A stretch of 64,000 nucleotides of DNA from Flavobacteriaceae bacterium S0862 (GTDB lineage Bacteria; Bacteroidota; Bacteroidia; Flavobacteriales; Flavobacteriaceae). Below are positions 17,562 to 26,691 of this stretch, piece by piece. The DNA lies in contig JALKAW010000002.1 of the NCBI GenBank assembly GCA_023015825.1, positions 248,001-312,000 on the forward strand, read 5' to 3'. The translations under genes and the position numbers were made by a program. Position 1 is the first letter of the stretch. Every line of letters begins with the position of its first letter. A model generated the notes under the pieces. It was not told the origin of the DNA. It searched no databases and was given only the letters and a program-made list of their open reading frames with translations.

Positions 17562-18875
17562 TTATATATGTGTTGATTTTCGTCCTATAGAGTTATATTG
17601 AAAGCCTTCGTTTTGCATATCTTCAATGTCAAATAAATTCCTTCCGTCAAATATTATAGGTGCATTTAATTCCTCTTTTAATCTATTGAAATCTGGTGTT
17701 CTAAAAATACTCCATTCAGTACAAATTATTAGGGCATCAGCATTAGTGGCGGCTTCATACTTGTTTAATGTATAGTTTAATTTATCTCCAAACTTACCCT
17801 TTACATTTGGCATAGCTTCTGGATCAAACACTTGTATGTTTGCTCCTTTTTGTAATAGCTCTTCAATAATATACAATGAAGGTGCCTCTCTAATATCGTC
17901 CGTTTCTGGTTTGAATGCCAATCCCCAAATAGCAAAGGTTTTGCCTTTTATATCACCTTTGAAATGTGTTTCGATTCTAGGAATTAATATCTTTTTTTGA
18001 ACATCATTTACTTTAATAACGGCATTGAGAATATCAAACTGATAGCCAGCATCTTTACCAGATTTATGAAGTGCTTTTACGTCTTTTGGGAAACAAGAAC
18101 CTCCATAACCAATTCCTGGGAATAAAAAACGTTTACCTATACGCGAGTCTGTACCCATTCCAACACGAACTTTATCGACATCTGCGCCTACTTTTTCACA
18201 AAAATTAGCAATCTCATTCATAAAAGTTATTTTGGTTGCCAAAAACGAATTTGCAGCATATTTAGTAAGTTCAGCGCTTCGCTCATCCATGACAATTATT
18301 GGATTTCCTGAGCGAACAAATGGTTTATATAGTTTTTTCATTAAGTCAATAGCTCTTTGAGATTCTGAGCCAATGACTATGCGTTCTGGTTTTAAAAAAT
18401 CATCCACTGCAAAACCTTCTCTTAAAAATTCAGGATTTGACACTACATCAAAATCTACAGTTGTTTCTTTAGAAATGACCTCTGTTACCTTATCAGCAGT
18501 ACCAACTGGTACTGTGCTTTTATCGACAATCACCTTGTAGGATTGTATCTTTTCACCAATATTTTTGGCGACACCTAATACAAATGACAAATCTGCCGAC
18601 CCATCGCCTCCTTCAGGTGTTGGCAAAGCTAAAAATATAATATCGCCATGTTGTAGCCCTTCATCCAGACTCGTGGAAAACTTTAAGCGTCCTGCTTTAA
18701 TATTTCTTTCAAATAATACATCTAAATGTGGCTCATAAATTGGCACCTCACCTTGTTGCATTTTTTCTACTTTATTTGCATCTATATCTATACAAAGTAC
18801 TTCGTTTCCTGTTTCTGCTAAACAAGTTCCAGTAACTAACCCTACATATCCTGTGCCTATAACTGCTATTTTCAT
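17562..18875 (-). CDS. ugd: UDP-glucose 6-dehydrogenase
   Basis: 437 residues from ATG 18875, giving MKIAVIGTGYVGLVTG at the N-terminus. The catalytic cysteine is in FPGIGYGGSCFPKD (about 253-266), and the C-terminal nucleotide-binding half has IWGLAFKPETDDIREAPS. It oxidises UDP-glucose twice to UDP-glucuronate with NAD. The product feeds the UXS-like enzyme immediately downstream (3-bp gap). A -7 element lies just before the start, so this pair may be transcribed separately from the upstream genes. Confidence 0.95.
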   Translation of the reverse strand: MKIAVIGTGYVGLVTGTCLAETGNEVLCIDIDANKVEKMQQGEVPIYEPHLDVLFERNIKAGRLKFSTSLDEGLQHGDIIFLALPTPEGGDGSADLSFVLGVAKNIGEKIQSYKVIVDKSTVPVGTADKVTEVISKETTVDFDVVSNPEFLREGFAVDDFLKPERIVIGSESQRAIDLMKKLYKPFVRSGNPIIVMDERSAELTKYAANSFLATKITFMNEIANFCEKVGADVDKVRVGMGTDSRIGKRFLFPGIGYGGSCFPKDVKALHKSGKDAGYQFDILNAVIKVNDVQKKILIPRIETHFKGDIKGKTFAIWGLAFKPETDDIREAPSLYIIEELLQKGANIQVFDPEAMPNVKGKFGDKLNYTLNKYEAATNADALIICTEWSIFRTPDFNRLKEELNAPIIFDGRNLFDIEDMQNEGFQYNSIGRKSTHI

Positions 18876-18893
18876 TTGAAATTTATTATAGGA

Positions 18894-18901
18894 CAAAAAT
18901 A
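18894..18901 (-). promoter_or_regulatory. Predicted -7 element for ugd
   Basis: TATTTTTG on the minus strand matches TAnnTTTG exactly in the 49-bp gap before ugd, the only gap of that size between 15.2 and 24.6 kb. No -33 TTG was found. It could be an internal promoter of the polysaccharide locus. Confidence 0.35.
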
Positions 18902-18924
18902 GGAAAGTGCTTTTGTATTAACTA

Positions 18925-19668
18925 TTACATTCTTTTAAAAAATTTTTCTTTTAAAACTATTGCAATAAACTTAGAATTACCTATTAAATAGCGCTTCCAC
19001 ATACGTTTGGGCTCCTGAATGAAACGAAAAAACCACTCTAACCCTGATTGTTGCATCCATATTGGAGCGCGTTTCACTTTACCTGCAACAACATCAAAAC
19101 TACCTCCAACACCCATAATAAAATTTACATTGCGAAGTAATTGCTTGTTTTCATATAAGAAATTTTCTTTAGTTGGCGAGCTAATAGCTACAAATAAAAT
19201 ATTTGCTCCACTTTCCGAAATTTGTTTAGCAATGTCTTTTTCTTCTTCCTTCTTAAAATAACCATTTCTATAGCCTGCAATAATCTCAGGAGCATATTGT
19301 TCGGAATAAGTTTCCACTACTTTTTTAACCACTTCTTCTTTTGCTCCAAAGAAAAATATTTTGTGTTTTTTTCTGTACGCTAAGTCTACCAAATTAACCA
19401 TCAAATCGATCCCAGCTACGCGTTCTTTTAATGGTTTATTTAGAAAATTTGATGCCCAAACTACCGCTTGACCATCGGCATTAATTAAATCACTTTCATT
19501 TACGCTTTGCCTTAACTGCAAATCTGTTTGCATCGCTACTATTTTACCTGCATTAACAACAACATGATGTATTTGCTCTTTTGAAGTAATAGTCATTTCC
19601 ACTGCCTCAAGGGTGTCTTCCATTGTAAGGTTATGAATAGATGTATTTAAAATATTTATTTTATCCAT
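18925..19668 (-). CDS. WecG/TagA/CpsF family glycosyltransferase
   Basis: 247 residues. Family motifs are NADGQAVVWASNFLNKPLKERVAGIDLM (read here in two parts: NADGQAVVWASNF and KERVAGIDLM, about 63-91), HKIFFFGAK and VGGSFDVVAGKVKRAPIWMQ near residue 195. Members transfer ManNAc or ManNAcA to a lipid-linked sugar (TagA, WecG). Because wecB and wecC in the same locus make UDP-ManNAc and UDP-ManNAcA, it is the likely user of one of these. It overlaps the upstream gene by 8 bp. Confidence 0.9.
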   Translation of the reverse strand: MDKINILNTSIHNLTMEDTLEAVEMTITSKEQIHHVVVNAGKIVAMQTDLQLRQSVNESDLINADGQAVVWASNFLNKPLKERVAGIDLMVNLVDLAYRKKHKIFFFGAKEEVVKKVVETYSEQYAPEIIAGYRNGYFKKEEEKDIAKQISESGANILFVAISSPTKENFLYENKQLLRNVNFIMGVGGSFDVVAGKVKRAPIWMQQSGLEWFFRFIQEPKRMWKRYLIGNSKFIAIVLKEKFFKRM

Positions 19669-20824
19669 TATTTTTTTTTGTTGCTAAAAAATAATTACTA
19701 AATGCATAAAACATCCATGATTGTGCCCATCTAATATATGGGATTCTCGAAGACATCATCTTTTTTTTCTGATAATAAAAATATCCCTGGGGTGATTGCA
19801 TGTTTTTTATGGTCCAGTTAAGAACCCTATCAACTAACACTTCATTTTCAACCAGTTTATTTAATTTCACTAGTGTTACGATTAATTGCGCAGGCGCATG
19901 AATATCAACAGGATATGTCCTGTTGTTATAATATTTTGAAATCCCTTCTTCTGTAAAAAACGTATTTAAATAATATTTTAAACCCTTATCAATATTAGTT
20001 TGATATGTTTTATCTCCGGTTATGTTTTGATAAACATAAATACACTCTAAATTGTATCCAGTATGAAAATTGTCTATCCACTGATGAAATGGTAAGGTTC
20101 CATACACCCAAGATCCATCCATTGCTTGCTTTTTGGCTACATAAGAAACTATTTTTTTTGCTTCAAGTATTAGTGTGTCGTCTTTTGTATACTGATAAAC
20201 CAAACAAAGTAACTTAGCTCCTAACAAGCCTGCGTTGAACACTTGCGTGCTATCTAATGGTGAATACGAAAGCGTATAGTTGCCTTCACTATCATAAGAT
20301 TTATTTAAGTCTTTTAAAATAAAATCACAGCTACTTATAGCAGTTTGTAAGAGTTGTTCTTGTTTTGTAATATCATAAGCCATTAACAATGCCTCAATAA
20401 TAAAAGAAGTTGCAACTACGGTTGGTGTAAATTTAGGTTGATAAAATGCTCGAGCTTGCCAATCAAAATTATAACCCCAACACGCTCCAGAGTATCCTTT
20501 AGTTTGAAGCTGTAAAATCTTTTGCGAAAGAAACTGAATCTTATCTAAATATTCGTCCTTTTGTTCATCTTTGTAAAGATTACAATACCCTATTAAAAAG
20601 AGCCCAAGTCCTTTGGGGTTATAATCTTTTTTGATTCCAAAGATTTTTCTAAAATTTATTGGGTTTCTTTTAAAAAGTTGTATCCATGCTAACCTTAAAA
20701 ATCTTGATTTGCCAAATAGCGTTTTTTGAATTACCCAACTGTTGAGGGCATCATAAGGATCCCAGCCTTTGAAATCTTCTTTTTCACTATAAGCAATTAA
20801 TTTATTAAAGCTGTTTTTTATCAT
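19661..20824 (-). CDS. Uncharacterised alpha/alpha-toroid-like protein of the polysaccharide locus
   Basis: 387 residues, no signal peptide or membrane segment. Repeated aromatic-rich helical hairpins are visible (SGACWGYNFDWQARAFY about 114, DGSWVYGTLPFHQWIDNFHTG about 236, QGYFYYQKKKMMSSRIPYIRWAQSWMF at the end, quoted in part), a pattern seen in six-hairpin glycosidases, epimerases and terpene-cyclase-like barrels. Similar proteins have been labelled delta-aminolevulinic acid dehydratase in databases, which this sequence does not support. It overlaps both neighbours, so it is tightly embedded in the operon. A sugar-processing role is inferred only. Confidence 0.65.
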   Translation of the reverse strand: MIKNSFNKLIAYSEKEDFKGWDPYDALNSWVIQKTLFGKSRFLRLAWIQLFKRNPINFRKIFGIKKDYNPKGLGLFLIGYCNLYKDEQKDEYLDKIQFLSQKILQLQTKGYSGACWGYNFDWQARAFYQPKFTPTVVATSFIIEALLMAYDITKQEQLLQTAISSCDFILKDLNKSYDSEGNYTLSYSPLDSTQVFNAGLLGAKLLCLVYQYTKDDTLILEAKKIVSYVAKKQAMDGSWVYGTLPFHQWIDNFHTGYNLECIYVYQNITGDKTYQTNIDKGLKYYLNTFFTEEGISKYYNNRTYPVDIHAPAQLIVTLVKLNKLVENEVLVDRVLNWTIKNMQSPQGYFYYQKKKMMSSRIPYIRWAQSWMFYAFSNYFLATKKNNG

Positions 20825-22965
20825 TTAACCCTAACTTGATTCCCTCCATTTTTTAATGATTCCAGAACTTTGAATGCAGCCAAGGACACGCCAAATATCT
20901 CCTCTTGAGAAATTGGAGCTTTTCCTTTATCTAACAAACTATTAAAATAGCTTTCCACCATTTGTTTTTGACCCTTGTTTTGGTTTAATAGTTTTTTTGA
21001 AATTGTTTTCCCTTTTCCATAGATTTTTAATGATTTGAAATCTCTAAGAACCACCGATGTCCCAGATGAAAAAATCTCTACATGTTCTTTTGGTAGTTTT
21101 TTCGATCCATTGGAATAGTAGCCAATAACTCCAGTTGAACCATTCTCAAATTCAATTAGAATATTAACCGCATCATTCAAATTATTAGGGTCTGGCAATG
21201 CATTCGCCGAAACTTTTACAGGCAAGCTTCCATTAATAAAAGTTAAATAATCTATGAAGTGGCAAACTTCTCCAACAATTCTACCGCCTCCTATTTCCAT
21301 ATCTTGTATCCAGTGATCGGAAGGAATTGTTCCTGCATTTATCCTATAGATCATTGTCATTGGACCACTTCCCAATTTCTTTTTTATTAATTCAGAAAAA
21401 GGAGCAAACCTTCTATTAAAGCCTATCATAATATCCTTCTTTGAAAATTGCTGTGCAGTTCTTATTGCGTCAAGCTCTTCTTCGTATAGGCATAAAGGTT
21501 TTTCAACAAATACATTCTTTCCGCCTTCAATGGCCTTTAAAACATAAGGTCCATGTGAATCGTGACGTGTTGCAATAAAAACAGTATTGGTATTGTCATT
21601 AAAAATATCTTTCTCTTGAGAAGTGCAAAATTCAAATTTATACTTTTCAGCAACTCTTTTAGACGTAGTTCCACTATTAGTTAACACACCTACTCTACTT
21701 ATATTTTGAGTCTGAGGGATATTGGGCAAAAGGTTTCCTTGAGCGTAACTTCCCGCACCAATAAATGATAAACTAACTTTGTTAGTTGTATTAATTTCAT
21801 TATTAACACAGATCTTTTCAACTTTGTGTTGTTTTGTCACATCATATTTTAATGCTATACCAATAAATGGCTCTGTTCTATTTACTACTAAATCAAAGGC
21901 TTTAGGGGCATCATCAAAATCAAATTGATGCGTTGTTAGGTAGTCTATATTAATACTTTTCTTTGATAATAATTGCTGAAAAGCCTCCATATTTCGTTTC
22001 TCGGTCCAACGCACATAGGCCACGGGATAATCTATCCCTTTTTCTTCATAATTAATATCATAGCGCCCAGGACCGTAGGAGCATGCCATTTTAAGTTCTA
22101 GCTCTTTTCTATACCAATGCGGATCTCTGTTAAACCCAGTAGGTACGGCTCCCAATACAACAACTTTTCCTTTTTTTCTAGCAATTGCTCCAGCAAAATT
22201 TATTGGATCTAAGCTAGTGGTTGCAGCAGCAATAATTACACAATCTGCTCCAATTCCATTAGTAAAATTATTTATTGTAGTTTCAATACCATTGCTATTT
22301 CTTATAAGGCCAAGATCTACTATATTATTGTTTATAGCTTGTTTTACAGCATTTTCAGACACATCTATACCAATAACATTTACGCCTGAGGCTTTTAGTA
22401 TTAAACAAGCCAATTGACCAAGTAGTCCCAAACCAATAACTACACAGTTCTCTCCTAATTTAAGATCAGCTTGTCTTACTCCTTGCATAGAAATAGCCCC
22501 AAGAGTGTTATAGGCAGCGTTTTTTAAGTTAGCTGAACTATCTAATTTTACACACAGATTTTGGGGTATGGAAACTATTTCGGCATGATTTGCATATCCT
22601 GCTCCAGCACAAGCTACATAATCACCAATATTGATATTGGCTACACCCTCGCCAACTTCTATCACCTCTCCTGCGCAACTATACCCAAGAGGAGAGTAGG
22701 CGTCTAGCTTTTTCATTACTGCCCTATAGGTTTGTATTGGCCCTTGTTTTTTAAGTGTATCAATAACTTGCTTAACCTGCTGAGGTCTTTCTTTTGCCTT
22801 ACCAAATAGGCTCTTTCTTGCTGCCTGTACAGTAGAACCCTCCGTTCCTGCACTAATAATGGAGTAATGGTTCTTAACCAAAACCATGCCTTTACCTACT
22901 TGTGGAAATGGTAATTCTTGTATCACCATGTCGCCCGATCCTAATTTTTGTGTAAGCTGCTGCAT
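20821..22965 (-). CDS. Bi-domain oxidoreductase: medium-chain dehydrogenase fused to Gfo/Idh/MocA
   Basis: 714 residues in two enzymes. Residues 1 to about 370 are a zinc-type medium-chain dehydrogenase with the Rossmann motif VVIGLGLLGQLA (about 175) and PLGYSCAGEVIEVG. Residues about 390-714 are a Gfo/Idh/MocA oxidoreductase with SFIGAGSYAQGN and the sugar-binding FVEKPLC motif. Fusions of this kind are recurrent in bacterial surface-polysaccharide loci. The product is unknown. It may oxidise and reduce a nucleotide sugar in consecutive steps. It overlaps its neighbours by 4 bp and 1 bp. Confidence 0.88.
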   Translation of the reverse strand: MQQLTQKLGSGDMVIQELPFPQVGKGMVLVKNHYSIISAGTEGSTVQAARKSLFGKAKERPQQVKQVIDTLKKQGPIQTYRAVMKKLDAYSPLGYSCAGEVIEVGEGVANINIGDYVACAGAGYANHAEIVSIPQNLCVKLDSSANLKNAAYNTLGAISMQGVRQADLKLGENCVVIGLGLLGQLACLILKASGVNVIGIDVSENAVKQAINNNIVDLGLIRNSNGIETTINNFTNGIGADCVIIAAATTSLDPINFAGAIARKKGKVVVLGAVPTGFNRDPHWYRKELELKMACSYGPGRYDINYEEKGIDYPVAYVRWTEKRNMEAFQQLLSKKSINIDYLTTHQFDFDDAPKAFDLVVNRTEPFIGIALKYDVTKQHKVEKICVNNEINTTNKVSLSFIGAGSYAQGNLLPNIPQTQNISRVGVLTNSGTTSKRVAEKYKFEFCTSQEKDIFNDNTNTVFIATRHDSHGPYVLKAIEGGKNVFVEKPLCLYEEELDAIRTAQQFSKKDIMIGFNRRFAPFSELIKKKLGSGPMTMIYRINAGTIPSDHWIQDMEIGGGRIVGEVCHFIDYLTFINGSLPVKVSANALPDPNNLNDAVNILIEFENGSTGVIGYYSNGSKKLPKEHVEIFSSGTSVVLRDFKSLKIYGKGKTISKKLLNQNKGQKQMVESYFNSLLDKGKAPISQEEIFGVSLAAFKVLESLKNGGNQVRVK

Positions 22966-23465
22966 TATTTAAATTTTATCTTTTCTAAATGAATTTTTAA
23001 CTCTTCTTCTGTAAATCTTTTTTTTATGGGCTTACAAGGGTTTCCAACACAAATGGAATATTTTGGTTGAGATTTAGTCACTACGCTCCCTGCTCCAATT
23101 ATCGTCCCTTCTCCAATTGTCACACCGCTTAAAATAGTCACATTGGCACCAATCCAAACATCATTTTCAATAAGAACGCTACTTATATTTCTTTTCTCTC
23201 TAATATCAAACATAACCTTTCCTACTTCATTGTAAATGTGATTGTCACACTCAATAACTAAATTTGGTCCTATCATAATGTTGTTTTTAAACACAAGATT
23301 TCGCGCGGAAATATAGAAATTTGATGAAATAAAGACATTGTTCCCAAATGATACTTCTTCGGGCCTAACAAAAGTCCCTCCCTTTGAAAGTATTAGGTTC
23401 CTTCCTCTGGCTTTAAACTTAAGGTAACTCTTTAGGTAATATAAATATCTAAGAATCCTTTTCAT
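22965..23465 (-). CDS. Acyltransferase with left-handed beta-helix (hexapeptide repeat)
   Basis: 166 residues. Hexapeptide repeats such as IENDVWIGANVTILSGVTIG and GEGTIIGAGSVVTKS run through the middle and C-terminal half, with the CVGNPCKPIKKR terminus of the CatB/NodL/WbbJ group. The likely catalytic histidine is in IECDNHIYN. These enzymes transfer acetyl from acetyl-CoA to a sugar hydroxyl or amine in the cytoplasm. It sits between a GT4 gene and the bi-domain oxidoreductase and may decorate the repeat unit. Confidence 0.88.
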   Translation of the reverse strand: MKRILRYLYYLKSYLKFKARGRNLILSKGGTFVRPEEVSFGNNVFISSNFYISARNLVFKNNIMIGPNLVIECDNHIYNEVGKVMFDIREKRNISSVLIENDVWIGANVTILSGVTIGEGTIIGAGSVVTKSQPKYSICVGNPCKPIKKRFTEEELKIHLEKIKFK

Positions 23466-23466
23466 A

Positions 23467-24630
23467 CTAAATATTTATCAATAGCTTTTTTAGATCATAG
23501 TCCAAATTATATGCTGAATATTTTTTTGCTATTTCTAAACTTTTGGGGTTAGGGTTATCATAATTTAAAACTTCAATTATAGCTTCTGCAAATTTATTAC
23601 AGTCTCTTTCGTGAACTATGATTCCATTTTCTTTGTTAGAGATCATTTCCATTGAACCTCCAATTTTTGAAGAAACTATATTTTTTCCACAAGCCAACGC
23701 CTCTACCATAGAGGTTGGCCAGCCTTCAACAAAAGAAAACATAATAAACAAATCCGCAGCATTTAGAATAGTACAAATTTCTTCTTGTGATCTTCTTCCA
23801 AATAGAATAATTTCCTTTTTACTAATTTCTTCAGCAGCATAATTGATAATTTTGTTTTTATCTTCTCCATCGCCAACAAAAATCAACTTCAAAGTTGATT
23901 CTTGAGTTTTAGCTATTCTAAAACTATCAATCATGTCTTTCCATCCTTTAATATAAGAAAGCCTACCTGTTGTTACAATAATTTTTTCGTGTTCAGAATA
24001 TCCTAATTCTTCTTTTGCGACAACTGTGTTTTTTGTGTAAAAAATTTCGCTGTCAAATCGAGTTGGAAAAGAAATGATTTTTTTTTCCAATAAATTGTAT
24101 TTCAAACTTTTTCTATTTATCTCCTCTTGATCAGCCGCTGCAAGTATTAAATCACATGATTTTTTAATGTGTCTGAAAAGTTTTCTTTCATAAACCCCTC
24201 CAAAAACTCTTAATAATTTAAATCTAGATAAACCAACCGAATTTCCCAAGCCAGCAAAACAAAAAGAAACTTTATTCCAGTTATATTTACTAATTAAAAA
24301 AATGAATTGAGGTGTCTGAGTAAAGACTAAGTCCATTTTTTCCTGATTCAATTTTTCTATGTGTTTTCTTAGTAACAAATATGTGTATAGCCTCTTTGGC
24401 AAAAAAGTTTTTTTTACGTCAGATACAATTCCAATTGGGAAAAACCTAAAGGTTCTTCCATTAATGGATTTATCCTGCCAATCACCTACTTTATCACCTT
24501 GTTCTCCAAGCCCAATCAAAAAAATCTCTTCTTTAATGTTTTTGATAAATTGCTTTGAAAATGATAAAGTACCGCCAAGTGGATAAGATTCAAAATCACA
24601 AGCTTCAAAGTAAAATATTTTCTTTTGCAA
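23467..24630 (-). CDS. Glycosyltransferase family 4
   Basis: 387 residues, apparent TTG start (no ATG is available before the conserved N-terminus). GT-B fold: the C-terminal domain has KIIVTTGRLSYIKGWKD, IFVGDGEDK and the donor-site SFVEGWPTSMVEALACGKNI with the EX7E glutamates. It transfers a sugar from a nucleotide donor with retention, probably in repeat-unit assembly. It is separated by 56 bp from the upstream polymerase-like gene. Specificity is not predictable. Confidence 0.9.
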   Translation of the reverse strand: MQKKIFYFEACDFESYPLGGTLSFSKQFIKNIKEEIFLIGLGEQGDKVGDWQDKSINGRTFRFFPIGIVSDVKKTFLPKRLYTYLLLRKHIEKLNQEKMDLVFTQTPQFIFLISKYNWNKVSFCFAGLGNSVGLSRFKLLRVFGGVYERKLFRHIKKSCDLILAAADQEEINRKSLKYNLLEKKIISFPTRFDSEIFYTKNTVVAKEELGYSEHEKIIVTTGRLSYIKGWKDMIDSFRIAKTQESTLKLIFVGDGEDKNKIINYAAEEISKKEIILFGRRSQEEICTILNAADLFIMFSFVEGWPTSMVEALACGKNIVSSKIGGSMEMISNKENGIIVHERDCNKFAEAIIEVLNYDNPNPKSLEIAKKYSAYNLDYDLKKLLINI

Positions 24631-24686
24631 AATAGTTTTTAATATGTTGTTTTATATCTGATTCTTTCATGTTTAATATAAGCAAC

Positions 24687-25907
24687 TTAACTTGTTGCAA
24701 ATTTACTTTTTTTGCTCAAATCTATATATATATATGCTAAGGATAAATAAAAAATATAATTTGCCAAGGGTCTTACGGTAATCCCGTTACTAATAAAGCT
24801 CGAGAACAAACTTGCAAATAATAAGGATAGGAATATAATGTTATTGCGTTTAGAAAGTTTAATTAATTGATAGTAAACTATTATAAACCAAAATAAATAA
24901 AGAGCTCCGTTTTCAACTAAAAAAGTAATTACATCACTATGGGCTCCTTTCTTTTCCCACCACCAAATATCCGTCTTTATTAAGTCCGAGCCTGCTCCCT
25001 GTCCAAAGACCCAATCTAAAAACGAAAAATTGCTTAATTGTGTTATTTTATCCCCATACATATCTGTTCTTCCTGAGGAAATTTCGGTAAAATCAACTTC
25101 TGAGTTGATTAAAAAGAATAAAAAGATAAATAACGGCAAAAAAATCAGAACCTTAACAAATAAAATTTTAAAAATATTTGACACTAAAAACAGCATTGTA
25201 ATTATGAATATTAAATACATAATTACAGCTGTTCTTATGTTATAGCCTAAATACAAAAACAAAAATGTTAGAACCAAAAATATAATTAAATTCAGCTTGT
25301 TTCCTTTTCTATAGATTATATAGGCAAGCCCCATAAAAGCACTCACCAAAAGATAACTCTGCGTATGTATGCTATCAAAATATATTGGTAAATAGTTCTG
25401 GAGTCTATTAATACTTGGATTAAAAAATACTAGCCCAATAAAGGTTAAAAAAACACACAAAAACACCGTATTAAGTAAAATCTTTTTTAAAGTTTTTTTT
25501 GTTTTATTATGATAAATAACTAAAGCACAAAAAAAGTAAATTGGTGTGAATATTTTTAACGAAAACCTAAGGGAATCTATGGTGGCAACTTCGTTTTTTA
25601 GGCTTGTAATAATGTTTAAAACAAACATTATTATTGAAATAAATATTAAGCCTTTTGATGCCTTAAAATGTTTTGAATACCTCAATACGAACCCCAACAA
25701 AAAAGGAAATAAAACGTATTCTATTTTGCTCGAAAAATCTGCAGGAAGTGATAAAAAATTAAATACTTCTTCGTTAGATTTTAAATCTCTCTGAAAATAA
25801 TGAACTCTTACAGCAAGATACGAGAACAACAGTTTTATCCAAATTAATAGAATAATTGTTCCAAAAAAAATGTTGAAAACACTAACCTTTAGTGAAAGTT
25901 TCATCAT
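24687..25907 (-). CDS. Polytopic membrane protein, O-antigen polymerase (Wzy)-like
   Basis: 406 residues with about 11 hydrophobic helices and a large loop between about residues 270 and 310 containing SGRTDMYGDKITQL and VFGQGAGSDLIKTD. The SGR(T)D..(G) pattern followed by GxGxG is common in Wzy/WaaL-type proteins. It would polymerise or ligate undecaprenyl-linked glycan at the periplasmic face. It overlaps the LamG lipoprotein gene by 4 bp. One of three such proteins in this locus. Confidence 0.72.
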   Translation of the reverse strand: MMKLSLKVSVFNIFFGTIILLIWIKLLFSYLAVRVHYFQRDLKSNEEVFNFLSLPADFSSKIEYVLFPFLLGFVLRYSKHFKASKGLIFISIIMFVLNIITSLKNEVATIDSLRFSLKIFTPIYFFCALVIYHNKTKKTLKKILLNTVFLCVFLTFIGLVFFNPSINRLQNYLPIYFDSIHTQSYLLVSAFMGLAYIIYRKGNKLNLIIFLVLTFLFLYLGYNIRTAVIMYLIFIITMLFLVSNIFKILFVKVLIFLPLFIFLFFLINSEVDFTEISSGRTDMYGDKITQLSNFSFLDWVFGQGAGSDLIKTDIWWWEKKGAHSDVITFLVENGALYLFWFIIVYYQLIKLSKRNNIIFLSLLFASLFSSFISNGITVRPLANYIFYLSLAYIYIDLSKKSKFATS

Positions 25908-26680
25908 TTGCTAGCCCCTATATAAGGTTGGTCATTATAAACTTGAACTATTTCTTTTTCTGTTAATGCAGTACTAAATATTTTTAAACTATGTAAAGAT
26001 CCATTCAAAAGAGTGGTATAGCCTTCACCTTGTGGCAATCCACCTAGGATCACTTTCTCAAACATTTTAGAGTGGGGTGAAATATCACTAAATGAGGCAT
26101 ACAACTCTGAATTAACAAAAATTTCAATTGAGTTTCCCGAAAAATTAAGAGACACAAAAAAGACTTCATTTGGTGGTAGTTGATAAGAGTCATAATAAGC
26201 TTTAGACTCCCCTAAATCTTTATCATATTTTTCAGCCCAAAGTTTTTGATTTCCATAAACTCCTGTAATTCTTTTCCCAGCAAAATAAACAAAGAGAGGG
26301 ATATCCCTTGTTGGTGAAGAATATTTATCTGTAAATGAAATAAATGTTTGTGGTTTTGTGCCATCGTCTGTCTTAGAATTAAAAGAAAAACTAAGGTTAA
26401 ACTCTTTACTCAAATCAAGATCAATTAGAGGTAACTTAATATACGAGGGATTATTAACTGACCCCGAAAATAACGCTCCTTCGTTTGAGAATTGTATGTT
26501 TTTATATTCTGCCCCTTCAATGTCTTGCTTCATTAAAGTACTTTCGAAAACCAAAAGATCATTAATATCTCTTTCCTTTTCTTCTTGAGAAACTTCGATT
26601 TGTTCAGTATCCTGCTTTTTTTCTTCTTTACAAGAAACAAAAACTACTAATAAAACTAAAAGTGATATTATTTTCTTCAT
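25904..26680 (-). CDS. LamG-like (concanavalin A fold) lipoprotein
   Basis: 258 residues. The signal peptide ends with FVSC, acylated cysteine at residue 17, followed by KEEKKQD, which matches the Bacteroidetes lipoprotein surface-export pattern (lysine followed by acidic residues). The rest is a jelly-roll of the LamG/pentraxin type, with SLNFSGNSIEIFVNSELYAS and the terminal LHSLKIFSTALTEKEIVQVYN. Such domains bind glycans or act as lectin-like adhesins. It is encoded between two polymerase-like genes and overlaps one, so a role in handling the polysaccharide at the cell surface is plausible but not shown. Confidence 0.78.
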   Translation of the reverse strand: MKKIISLLVLLVVFVSCKEEKKQDTEQIEVSQEEKERDINDLLVFESTLMKQDIEGAEYKNIQFSNEGALFSGSVNNPSYIKLPLIDLDLSKEFNLSFSFNSKTDDGTKPQTFISFTDKYSSPTRDIPLFVYFAGKRITGVYGNQKLWAEKYDKDLGESKAYYDSYQLPPNEVFFVSLNFSGNSIEIFVNSELYASFSDISPHSKMFEKVILGGLPQGEGYTTLLNGSLHSLKIFSTALTEKEIVQVYNDQPYIGASK

Positions 26681-26691
26681 GGTTTTTCTAA

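Noticed and set aside
19661-20824. Delta-aminolevulinic acid dehydratase
   Set aside because: No Schiff-base lysine or zinc cysteine motif of HemB is present, and the helical repeats do not fit a TIM barrel.
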